Of a stretch of DNA of 64,000 bases, positions 32,741 through 40,988 are shown one piece after another. The DNA lies in contig DGYI01000015.1 in assembly GCA_002396645.1 (NCBI GenBank), positions 124,001 through 188,000 of the forward strand. The letters are read 5' to 3'. The stretch is from Firmicutes bacterium UBA5010 (lineage in GTDB: Bacteria > Bacillota > Clostridia > Tissierellales > Sedimentibacteraceae). The notes under the pieces are model-generated. The model was given only the letters and a program-made list of their open reading frames with translations, was not told the origin of the DNA and did not search any database. The position numbers and the translations under genes were made by a program. The stretch's first letter is position 1. The number at the start of each line of letters is the position of its first letter.

Positions 32741-34147
32741 TTATATTCTAATCTTAGTCCATTTTCCGGTTTTAAATCTCCATGAGTTTATCACAAGTCT
32801 AAGACATTGATCTGTCATAAAGGAAAACCATGCTCCTATAATCCCGAATCCCAAAGGATAGCAGAATAGCCATGTTGTCAAAGGTCTTACTATACCTATA
32901 CTTATAAGTGAAGAATAGGCTACAAATTTTGTATCTCCTGCACCTCTGAGTGTACCGCCTATAACTACGGAAACAGTCTGAAGCGGTGACATCATCGCAA
33001 CTATTATCAGTATCTGTCCGCCAATTTGTATAATCGGAGCTTCATCTGTAAATAAGTCAACTAAAAAATGCCTTCCAAATATAAATATTAGAAACAATAC
33101 AGCACCGATAGTCAGTGCTATACGTTGAATTGTCTTACTGTATATCGTGGCCATATCCGGCCTTTTAGCTCCAAGATTCTGTCCTACAAGCGCTGATGAG
33201 CCTACTCCCAAGCCGTCTCCAAAGGTGAAGGACAGGTTTACTATATTCATACATATTTGATGAGTAGCAAAGGCTATAGTTCCTAAAGAAGCTACAAGCA
33301 TTGTTGTAACTAAGAATCCCACTCTCATACATATCTGCTCTATAAACGAGCTGCTGCTGATACCTGCGAGTCCCTTGATAGTTTCTTTATCTAATTTCCA
33401 ATTGCTTCTTAATTTTACATGTAAGAATCCATCAGCCTTTGTAATAGATCTCACGGACATTGAAAATGCCACTATATTTCCCAACATGGTCGCAATTGCT
33501 GCGCCTGTAACTCCCAATCTGGGAAAACCCAAATGCCCGTTAATCAATAAATAATTAAAAGTTACATTTACTATATTGGCTACAATGTTTGTACGCATTG
33601 ATATTTTAGTATTTCCGGAGCCACGTTGAGCAGCATTTATAGTCAGACTGACTGAAGTAAAAAAGTTTCCTATTGCTATAATTCTAAAATAAGTTACCGC
33701 ATAATCAATAACATCAGCTTGAGCTCCTGCAAATAAAAGCATTGGTCTTGCAAAGGCAAATCCGATAATTGACAAAATAAATGCTAAGCTTACAGAAATT
33801 ACGAGAGCCTGTCTAAGACATCTATTCGCTCCTTTTCTGTCCTTAGCTCCTCGACGTCTGGCCACAATAGCCGTAACGCCGACATTAAGTGAAAAAATTA
33901 TTGCTAATAATATAAATTTAGGCTGATTGGTTATACCTACAGCTGCTATTGCGCCAGCTCCTAAAGAGCCGACCATCATGGTATCTATTGCAGATACCAA
34001 GCCTACCAAAACTGACTCTATAGCTGAAGGCCACGCCATATCTATGGCATTTTTATATACCTGTTTTGTCTCCGGTACCTCTCCTATTATGTCTTCACTT
34101 TTTATCATGTTAGGTACCGAATATAATTTTTCAAAAAATTTAAACAT
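32741..34147 (-). CDS. MATE family efflux transporter
   Basis: A 468-residue 12-helix membrane protein of the MATE family: IDMAWPSAIESVLVGLVSAIDTMMVG-type first helices, GAAIATMLGNIVA (about 213-225) and GGTLRGAGDTKFV (about 397-409). Exports drugs or metabolites by Na+ or H+ antiport; the substrate is unknown. A GGACGGAAG stretch precedes the ATG. It is monocistronic on the minus strand and terminated by the hairpin at 32699-32738. Confidence 0.9.
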   Translation of the reverse strand: MFKFFEKLYSVPNMIKSEDIIGEVPETKQVYKNAIDMAWPSAIESVLVGLVSAIDTMMVGSLGAGAIAAVGITNQPKFILLAIIFSLNVGVTAIVARRRGAKDRKGANRCLRQALVISVSLAFILSIIGFAFARPMLLFAGAQADVIDYAVTYFRIIAIGNFFTSVSLTINAAQRGSGNTKISMRTNIVANIVNVTFNYLLINGHLGFPRLGVTGAAIATMLGNIVAFSMSVRSITKADGFLHVKLRSNWKLDKETIKGLAGISSSSFIEQICMRVGFLVTTMLVASLGTIAFATHQICMNIVNLSFTFGDGLGVGSSALVGQNLGAKRPDMATIYSKTIQRIALTIGAVLFLIFIFGRHFLVDLFTDEAPIIQIGGQILIIVAMMSPLQTVSVVIGGTLRGAGDTKFVAYSSLISIGIVRPLTTWLFCYPLGFGIIGAWFSFMTDQCLRLVINSWRFKTGKWTKIRI

Positions 34148-34314
34148 ATCTTCCGTCCTCTACCGCAAATTTTGACAAAAATCTATCCTATTTTAATTAT
34201 ACTACAAATCTAAACATAATCAAATACGTATTTTGACTTTTATGTTAATATATTGGATATAATGTCAAATAGTTACATTCAGCTGCCCAATTTGCATCTT
34301 AATATGTCCTGAAT

Positions 34315-34506
34315 CTATTTATGTAATTTATCATACAAAAATTTTATAGTTACTATAATAAACGAGCTTATAGCTATTGCTAATATATCTATTAAGCCTA
34401 AAATTTTTATTCCTTTTAAACTGTTAGAAATAATACTGACTACCAGCATAAATATTGATAGTTTAATAAAATTAAATAAGTATTTTTTCAGATTCTGTTT
34501 TCTCAT
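34315..34506 (-). CDS. Small two-pass membrane protein
   Basis: A 63-residue protein with a basic N-terminus (MRKQNLKKY) and two hydrophobic segments (about 12-31 and 38-58), ending in KLHK. AAGGAG lies 9 bases upstream of the ATG. No family is recognised. The leader contains a member of the GTA-type element family (34521-34557), which supports the view that it is an expressed gene. Confidence 0.6.
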   Translation of the reverse strand: MRKQNLKKYLFNFIKLSIFMLVVSIISNSLKGIKILGLIDILAIAISSFIIVTIKFLYDKLHK

Positions 34507-34520
34507 TCTGAATTCTCCTT

Positions 34521-34557
34521 GTTATAATCTCGACTGCATCAAATATTTTAGAATATC
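34521..34557 (-). promoter_or_regulatory. GTA-type leader element (copy F), degenerate
   Basis: On the minus strand: GATATTCTAAAAT, then TGAT-GCA-GTCG, then AGATTATAACAAGGAG with the ribosome-binding site. Order and spacing match the copy at 32461-32505, but the stem is short. Confidence 0.5.
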
Positions 34558-34709
34558 TCCGGTTATTATATAATACTCTTTGAAAACTGTAAACAAAATC
34601 TCAGATATTTATAATAAATTTACTAAAATTTACTTATTTGTGTTTGACAAATAATAAAATATGTAATATTCTAAAGTGATAGACTAAATTTAAGTATATT
34701 GAGGTTGAA

Positions 34710-37700
34710 ATGAAGCTGATTCCACAAAATAATCCAAGAAAAAAAAATAATTCTTTATACAATATGAAACTGGGCTTTGATACTTCGTCCATAAAGCTTA
34801 ATTGCAAGGACTCTCAGGAGTTCATAAAGGGAGTGGAGCTGTATGATAAGGGAGCGGTTTTTAATGTGGTCTTACACAAAATATTTAATCAGGAATCACT
34901 CGAGAACATAATAAGGTTTGATGCTAAGGTCAGAGATTCTGAATCATCATCTGCTGAGGTATCAGTTAAAATCGACAGAAACGGAGATATAAGCTTTTAT
35001 GGATGCTGCTGTGATATGTCGGAAGCTAACAAGTTTGTATATTGCAGGCATATAACCGCTGTTTTGCTTTATCTGTATAACAATAACAAATTAGCTGATA
35101 TCAGAAATAAAAAAACTGCCAAGGTATTGGATTCTAATTTTTCTAATTTAGTAAATCTTTATAAAGAGAAATTATACAGTGAAGCTATGCCTGGGAAAGC
35201 AAGCCAAAGCATTGAATTAGTACCAAAGCTATTAATAACCAATCAAGGATGCATAGAGCTCTGCGTTAATATAGGAAGCGGCAACAGATTTTATGTTGTT
35301 AAAAATATTTTTTCTCTTGCGGAAAATATAAGGCTTTCAGCCGATTATCAGTACGGAAAAAGCTTTGAGCTAAATCATAATATTAATAATTTTACCGAGG
35401 AATCAAAGTCATTAGCAAAACTTATTGTAACTCTCTGCTACGAATATATGGATATTTACGATTATACAACAGAGTCTGTGCCTTCAAAAAAAAGTATAAG
35501 AATACCTAACTCGCAGCTATATGTGTTATTTGATTTGTTTTGCAATGCTGAGGTTGAATGCTTGTTTGATGATAAAATACTCAGATTAGCCTTTGTAAAC
35601 GGTAATCCCGATTTAAGCTTTTCACTTAGAAAAGATAAGTTAAACAACAGCTATGATTTTTTTGTTGAGGATTTCTTTGATCAAAAAGCTCATATTTTTA
35701 AGTTCTTAAATAAAGCCTTCATACTTTACAAAGAAAAATTTTACAACTGTAGTTATGAATTTATAGATAATGTTTTGCCCGCTGTAGAAAAAATAAGGCA
35801 AAGCAGGGAATTTTTTATACCGATTTCTGCGGAAAACCTGTCGGTCTTTTATTCTACAGTGTTGCTGCGTTTAGAAAAATATACAAATATCAACATTCCT
35901 GACGATGTATCGCAATCCTTTGTTTTGTATCCCTTAAATGCTAAGCTATATTTAGACACTAATAAAACAAAGGCTATCTATGCAAAGCTTTTATTTTGCT
36001 ACGGAGATATTGAGTTTAATCCTTTGGACAACAACTTGAATGATAAAAGCGACTCAATTGTTATAAGAGACTTAAAAAAAGAGATGAAAATAATTTCACT
36101 CTTAAAAGAGATCGGCTTTAAGGAAAGAGAAAATGATTTTGATATGACAAGTGAAGGTTTAATTTATAACTTTATAAGCTCCGGCATTAACAATTTAATC
36201 GAGCTGTGTGAGGTAAATGCAAGCGAGAATTTCGGCAAAATCAAGCTAAGAAATCCAAGCAATATTTCAATGGGGGTCAGACTGATTAACAACCTGATTG
36301 AAATTGATATGGAAAACTTAGAATTCAGTTTGACTGAATTAAAGGAAGTGTTAAAGCAATATAAGGTTAAAAAGAAGTATTTCAGACTTAAAGACGGATC
36401 ATTTTTAAAATTGAATGATGATTATTTTTCAACTATTGAAACGCTTTCTGAGGAACTTAATATATTAAATCAGATAAAAGATGATAAAAAAATATATGTA
36501 CCTTCATATAGGTCGGTACGTGTTAAGGATATACTTGACAAAAATAATATTATATCTTCACATAGAAATGATAGTTTTGAGGAAATCATAAAAAATCTAA
36601 ACAATATACAGGACACTGATTTTCAAGTACCTGAGAGCTTAAAAGACATCCTTAGAAATTATCAGAAAACCGGCTATAAATGGCTCAAAACTTTATCACA
36701 TTATTCCTTTGGAGGAATACTTGCAGATGACATGGGTCTTGGAAAAACATTGCAGGTTATAGCCTTACTCTTATCTGAAGCAAAAGACTCTAAACCTTCA
36801 ATCGTTATTTGCCCCAATTCCTTAATTTTTAACTGGCTAAACGAGGTTGATAAATTTACAAAGGATTTAAAGGCTATTGCCGTTGTAGGCAATAAAAATC
36901 AGAGATTAAGTATCATAAATAATGTTGAAAATGTCAATCTGATTATAACTTCATACGATCTTTTAAAGCGTGATGTTGATATTTACAAACATCTTAATTT
37001 CAAATACTGCATATTGGATGAAGCACAATATATTAAAAATTTCTATACAAAAAATGCTTCCTCAGTAAAGTCTATTTGCTGTGAAACAAGGTTTGCACTG
37101 ACAGGAACTCCGATTGAAAACTCCTTATCGGATTTATGGTCGATATTTGATTTTATAATGCCGGGATTTTTATTATCCTATAATGATTTCAAGAAAAAAT
37201 ATGAAAATCCTATAGTAAGGGATAAAAGCAAAGAAGCATTAAAGCATCTTAACGCTCAGATTAATCCTTTTATACTTCGAAGACTTAAAACCGATGTTTT
37301 AAAGGAGCTTCCGGATAAAATGGAAATCTCAAGTTATACTAAAATGGAGGAAAAACAGAATAAGCTGTATGCTGCTGAGCTTATCAGGGCAAACAGGGAG
37401 TTTAACGAAGCGATAGACAGTATCGGATATGAGAAAAGTCAAATAAAAATACTTTCGCTGCTTACAAGGCTAAGACAGATTTGCTGTCACCCGTCCTTGT
37501 ATATAGAGAATTACAGCGGTGAAAGTGCAAAGTTGAACCTTTGTATGCAGATAGTTCAGGATAGCTTGGAAACAGGACATAAAATGCTGATATACTCACA
37601 ATTTACATCTATGCTTGACATAATAGGAAAGGAATTGTCTGCTAGAAGCATTCCTTATTATCTGCTGACAGGAAATACAAAAAGCTCAGAAAGAATTCGT

Positions 37701-38033
37701 CTGATCGATGAATTTAATAAGAATAGCATTCCCGTTTTTTTAATATCTTTAAAAGCCGGTGGAACAGGACTGAATTTAACGGGTGCAGATATAGTTATAC
37801 ATTATGACCCTTGGTGGAATAACAGCGCACAGAATCAGGCAACAGACAGAGTGCACCGCATCGGGCAAAAGAATAAGGTACAGGTATTTAAGCTGATTAT
37901 CAAAGATACTATAGAAGAGAAAATAGAGAAGATGCAAAAAAGAAAGCAGGGTATTGCTGATTCAATCATTACGGAAAAGGAAGTATTGCTCAGTTCATTA
38001 ACCAGAGAAGAAATAAAGGAGTTGTTTAGTTAA
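34710..38033 (+). CDS. SWIM zinc finger-SNF2 family helicase
   Basis: A 1107-residue SF2 ATPase. An N-terminal SWIM zinc finger (C99-x-C101 ... C112-x-H114) is followed by a long SNF2-associated region (about 150-620) and a SNF2 motor at the C-terminus. Motifs: I DDMGLGKT (about 673), II DEAQ (about 770), III LTGTPIENSLSDLWS, V SLKAGGTGLNLTGAD (about 1012) and VI ATDRVHRIGQ. It probably translocates on double-stranded DNA or acts with RNA polymerase like RapA. No restriction-modification or defence partner is adjacent. The ATG follows GAGGTTG. A terminator hairpin overlaps the stop codon. Confidence 0.92.
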   Translation: MKLIPQNNPRKKNNSLYNMKLGFDTSSIKLNCKDSQEFIKGVELYDKGAVFNVVLHKIFNQESLENIIRFDAKVRDSESSSAEVSVKIDRNGDISFYGCCCDMSEANKFVYCRHITAVLLYLYNNNKLADIRNKKTAKVLDSNFSNLVNLYKEKLYSEAMPGKASQSIELVPKLLITNQGCIELCVNIGSGNRFYVVKNIFSLAENIRLSADYQYGKSFELNHNINNFTEESKSLAKLIVTLCYEYMDIYDYTTESVPSKKSIRIPNSQLYVLFDLFCNAEVECLFDDKILRLAFVNGNPDLSFSLRKDKLNNSYDFFVEDFFDQKAHIFKFLNKAFILYKEKFYNCSYEFIDNVLPAVEKIRQSREFFIPISAENLSVFYSTVLLRLEKYTNINIPDDVSQSFVLYPLNAKLYLDTNKTKAIYAKLLFCYGDIEFNPLDNNLNDKSDSIVIRDLKKEMKIISLLKEIGFKERENDFDMTSEGLIYNFISSGINNLIELCEVNASENFGKIKLRNPSNISMGVRLINNLIEIDMENLEFSLTELKEVLKQYKVKKKYFRLKDGSFLKLNDDYFSTIETLSEELNILNQIKDDKKIYVPSYRSVRVKDILDKNNIISSHRNDSFEEIIKNLNNIQDTDFQVPESLKDILRNYQKTGYKWLKTLSHYSFGGILADDMGLGKTLQVIALLLSEAKDSKPSIVICPNSLIFNWLNEVDKFTKDLKAIAVVGNKNQRLSIINNVENVNLIITSYDLLKRDVDIYKHLNFKYCILDEAQYIKNFYTKNASSVKSICCETRFALTGTPIENSLSDLWSIFDFIMPGFLLSYNDFKKKYENPIVRDKSKEALKHLNAQINPFILRRLKTDVLKELPDKMEISSYTKMEEKQNKLYAAELIRANREFNEAIDSIGYEKSQIKILSLLTRLRQICCHPSLYIENYSGESAKLNLCMQIVQDSLETGHKMLIYSQFTSMLDIIGKELSARSIPYYLLTGNTKSSERIRLIDEFNKNSIPVFLISLKAGGTGLNLTGADIVIHYDPWWNNSAQNQATDRVHRIGQKNKVQVFKLIIKDTIEEKIEKMQKRKQGIADSIITEKEVLLSSLTREEIKELFS

Positions 38034-38049
38034 ACAGCTCCTTTATTTT
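38011..38049 (+). terminator. Terminator overlapping the end of the SNF2 gene
   Basis: AAATAAAGGAG (38011-38021)/CTCCTTTATTT (38038-38048) with an inner GTTTA/TAAAC pair; followed by TTTTTT. The last codons and stop of the gene form the 5' arm. Confidence 0.75.
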
Positions 38050-38089
38050 TTTGGTTTAAGGTTAAAATAAATGATAAATAAAGAAAGTG

Positions 38090-38186
38090 TATGCACCGAG
38101 TTTGTTTTTAGCAAACTTTGTCTATCGCACACACGTTTAGTTTCTCTTAAAAAGAGAAACCGGCATTCCTGTGCGATAGGTGCATA
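38090..38186 (+). ncRNA. Candidate three-way-junction RNA upstream of a diguanylate cyclase
   Basis: A basal stem TATGCACC (38090-38097)/GGTGCATA (38179-38186) encloses hairpin GAGTTTG/CAAACTT (38098-38118) and a second arm CTATCGCACA (38122-38131)/TGTGCGATAG (38170-38179) capped by GTTTCTCTT-AAA-AAGAGAAAC (38140-38160). All arms are perfect or have one wobble. No matching frame is open through it. It may be a riboswitch-like leader, a small RNA, or a palindromic mobile-element remnant. The class is not recognised. Confidence 0.5.
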
Positions 38187-38312
38187 GACATAAATATGCA
38201 AAAATACAGATTTATTGACATTTTTATTGCATCATTATATAATTAAGCTCAAATATTGGATGCAAGCGCTATCAATATATTTAATATTTCAAGAAAGGTT
38301 GAAGGATTTAAC

Positions 38313-40082
38313 ATGAGTAAAAGAGGATACAGAATATTTGCATTATTATCGGTATTTTTTTGCTTGTCTTCTATGATTTCACAAACAACAGCCTCTGTGA
38401 ACGGCATGTCTGATCAAAAAACTCCCATTTTGTTGACTAAGGATGAACAACAGTATGTAAATGCCCATCCAATTATTAATATTGCTTTCATGACTGGAAG
38501 CGCTCCTATTATATTTTCTGAGAATGGCGAAATTAAGGGGATTTTAAAAAATATACTTGAAGAAATAAGTTTTCAAACAGGTTTTGAATTTCGTTATACC
38601 GAAGCCGATAATCGCGACATGCTTTCAGCAATGGCAAATAATCAAGAAATTGACCTTATAGGGGCCATTCCTTCGCAATACCTTTCTGAAGCACTCCATA
38701 ACAAGCATCGCACCAAGCCTTTTTTAATATCCGATACAACTTTGTTTATGAGAATCGGCGTTGATGCGTCCAAGCTTTCAGATTATGTCCTGGCTTTAAT
38801 ATCGGGCAGCCAAGTGCCTGAAGATATAGATAAAAGCAAAGTAAAGTTTTATAACTGTCGGGAAGCTGTATTAAACGCAGTTGAAAAAGGAATGGCTGAC
38901 TATTGCTATGCAAATGAATTTTCAATCGCTTATTATTCAATAAAAAACGGATATAAAAATGTGATGTCTATTCCTCAAAATAAGGATATTCACGAATATT
39001 TTTTAATTTATATCAATGAGGATGAAAAGCTTATCTCTATTATTGATAAGGCAATAGAAAGTTTATCGATAATAGACCTTCAAAGCATTATTCTGCAAAA
39101 CGCATCACAAATTGAAAGAAATATATCATGGGAAACAGTGATGTATTTATATGCAACACAAATTATATTGATTGCTTTAGTAGTAATGATAATCCTTTCT
39201 CTTCTTTTACTCCTTATTTATCAATCACGTAAGCAGTATAAGAGACACACTGAACAGCACAGACTGCTGACAAGGATATCAGGCGAATACATATATGAAT
39301 ATGATGTTAAAAAAGATATTTTGATTCTATCGGATGAAACCGTCAATATTCTGAATATTCCTAAAAGAATAGAAGCTTTTAAGAAAAGTGAATTTTTTCA
39401 AAAGAACTCGGAATTAAGAGAGCTTATCCATACAGATAAAGCCGGAAGTGAACTAAGTCTTGTGTTAAAAAATGGTGATGCTGAGATATTCAGACTGATA
39501 AACTCTGCTATTCGCAATAAGAAACAAGAGCCTGACTACATTGTAGGAAAGCTAATAAATATAAGTGAGGAAAAGCAAAGGCTTCATGACCTGCGTATTA
39601 AGGCACAAATTGATGGTTTGACCGGATTATACAATTCAGATACGACGCGCACTCTTATAAAACAAGCCTGTGAGTCATCAAGCGACACAAGTGCTTTGTT
39701 TATTATTGACATTGACAAATTCAAGAATATAAACGACAGCTACGGTCATCCTATGGGAGATAAGGTTTTGACAGAAATTGCATTATCCTTAAAAAAATGC
39801 TTCAGAGATATAGATATTGTAGGAAGAATAGGCGGTGATGAATTTTGCATATTCATGAGCGGCAATATAACACAGAACTTAGTTAAAGAAAAGTGCGAGC
39901 AGCTTAGACGAGTTCATACTGTATCGGAATATGATGACTATGTTTTTGTTACACTTAGCATAGGTGTAGTTTTAAGTAAAGAATATGCAAAATTTGAGGA
40001 TCTGTACAAGATTGCGGATGAAGCTTTATATAAGGCTAAACAAAATGGTTTCAACGGTTATCATATACATTTGATAAGCTGA
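38313..40082 (+). CDS. Diguanylate cyclase with periplasmic-type substrate-binding sensor
   Basis: A 589-residue protein: signal sequence (about 5-27), an extracellular solute-binding (SBP_bac_3-like) domain (about 40-275), one transmembrane helix (about 288-312), a PAS-like linker (about 320-410) and a GGDEF domain (about 420-589). The active site GGDEF is intact and the inhibitory site RDID lies five residues upstream, so it should make c-di-GMP with product inhibition. The sensor resembles amino-acid-binding proteins and probably tunes output to an external solute. The ATG at 38313 after GAAGGA is preferred over the upstream frame start at 38256. Confidence 0.9.
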   Translation: MSKRGYRIFALLSVFFCLSSMISQTTASVNGMSDQKTPILLTKDEQQYVNAHPIINIAFMTGSAPIIFSENGEIKGILKNILEEISFQTGFEFRYTEADNRDMLSAMANNQEIDLIGAIPSQYLSEALHNKHRTKPFLISDTTLFMRIGVDASKLSDYVLALISGSQVPEDIDKSKVKFYNCREAVLNAVEKGMADYCYANEFSIAYYSIKNGYKNVMSIPQNKDIHEYFLIYINEDEKLISIIDKAIESLSIIDLQSIILQNASQIERNISWETVMYLYATQIILIALVVMIILSLLLLLIYQSRKQYKRHTEQHRLLTRISGEYIYEYDVKKDILILSDETVNILNIPKRIEAFKKSEFFQKNSELRELIHTDKAGSELSLVLKNGDAEIFRLINSAIRNKKQEPDYIVGKLINISEEKQRLHDLRIKAQIDGLTGLYNSDTTRTLIKQACESSSDTSALFIIDIDKFKNINDSYGHPMGDKVLTEIALSLKKCFRDIDIVGRIGGDEFCIFMSGNITQNLVKEKCEQLRRVHTVSEYDDYVFVTLSIGVVLSKEYAKFEDLYKIADEALYKAKQNGFNGYHIHLIS

Positions 40083-40094
40083 AATTTTTTGATA

Positions 40095-40131
40095 AAAAAG
40101 CCCGTTAGAATGAAATCTTACGGGCTTTTTT
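40095..40131. terminator. Bidirectional terminator between diguanylate cyclase and amidohydrolase
   Basis: AAAAAGCCCGTTAGA (40095-40109)/TCTTACGGGCTTTTTT (40116-40131), T-run on both strands, between convergent genes. Confidence 0.88.
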
Positions 40132-40136
40132 CTATT

Positions 40137-40916
40137 TTAATACATCTCTTCTCTTCTGTCAGAAAATACGTTTAATTTGGTTCTTACAAGATCGATTTTA
40201 CTTATATCTATATCATATGATATAATTTCCTGCTTAGATTTAGCCTTGGACAGGATTTCGCCAAGAGGACTTATAATTAAGGAATTACCTCCGTATTTTA
40301 TATCTTTATACTTTCCGCATCCGTTTACTGCCACAAGGTATATCTGATTTTCTATGGCTCTGGCTCTGTTTAATATTTCCCACTGTGTGATTCTTTCTTT
40401 AGGCCATTGTGCAACAACAAAAAGTATCTTGATTCCCATTAGTGCCAATTTTCTCGGTAACTCAACAAATCTTAAATCATAGCATATTATTATCCCGCAT
40501 TTTACTCCATCCAGCTCAAATGTAACAATTTTATCGCCTTTTTGAAAAACTTTATCTTCATTCATATTAGTGAATAAGTGGATTTTATCATACTCAGCTA
40601 TGCAATTGCCCTTTCTGTCAAATATAAATGAAGTATTGTACATTTTATCAAGTCTTTTATTGGCAACTGAACCTGCTACTATATTTATATTATTTTCAGA
40701 TGCAAGCGCTCCAAACATATTTTTTATAATTTTCCCATCGTTGTCGCAATAATCTTCTAAGCACACGGCAGGTAAAAATCCAAGCTCCCACATTTCCGGA
40801 AGACATACTATATCAGATTTTTCTTCGACTGCCTTTGAAATCATTTTTTTTACTTCTATATAATTCTTTTCTAAATCACATATCCCCACATTTAATTGCA
40901 AAGCACTTATCTTCAT
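40137..40916 (-). CDS. Nitrilase-superfamily carbon-nitrogen hydrolase
   Basis: A 259-residue protein with the Glu-Lys-Cys triad of the superfamily: CLPEMWELGF (Glu, about 40-49), EYDKIHLF (Lys, about 107-114) and IICYDLRFVELPR (Cys, about 142-154). The layout is closest to the omega-amidase (Nit2/YafV) branch, which hydrolyses alpha-ketoglutaramate or similar deaminated amides, but the exact substrate is uncertain. The ATG follows AGGGGG. It lies between diguanylate cyclase genes without evident functional link. Confidence 0.82.
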   Translation of the reverse strand: MKISALQLNVGICDLEKNYIEVKKMISKAVEEKSDIVCLPEMWELGFLPAVCLEDYCDNDGKIIKNMFGALASENNINIVAGSVANKRLDKMYNTSFIFDRKGNCIAEYDKIHLFTNMNEDKVFQKGDKIVTFELDGVKCGIIICYDLRFVELPRKLALMGIKILFVVAQWPKERITQWEILNRARAIENQIYLVAVNGCGKYKDIKYGGNSLIISPLGEILSKAKSKQEIISYDIDISKIDLVRTKLNVFSDRREEMY

Positions 40917-40988
40917 GTTATATCTATACCCCCTTTACAAATAATTTATAACTATCAGATTATTAATATATAAATACAAATAATATTA

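Noticed and set aside
38090..38186. c-di-GMP riboswitch in front of the diguanylate cyclase
   Set aside because: Neither the GEMM-I nor the class II conserved core is present; the stems are arranged differently.
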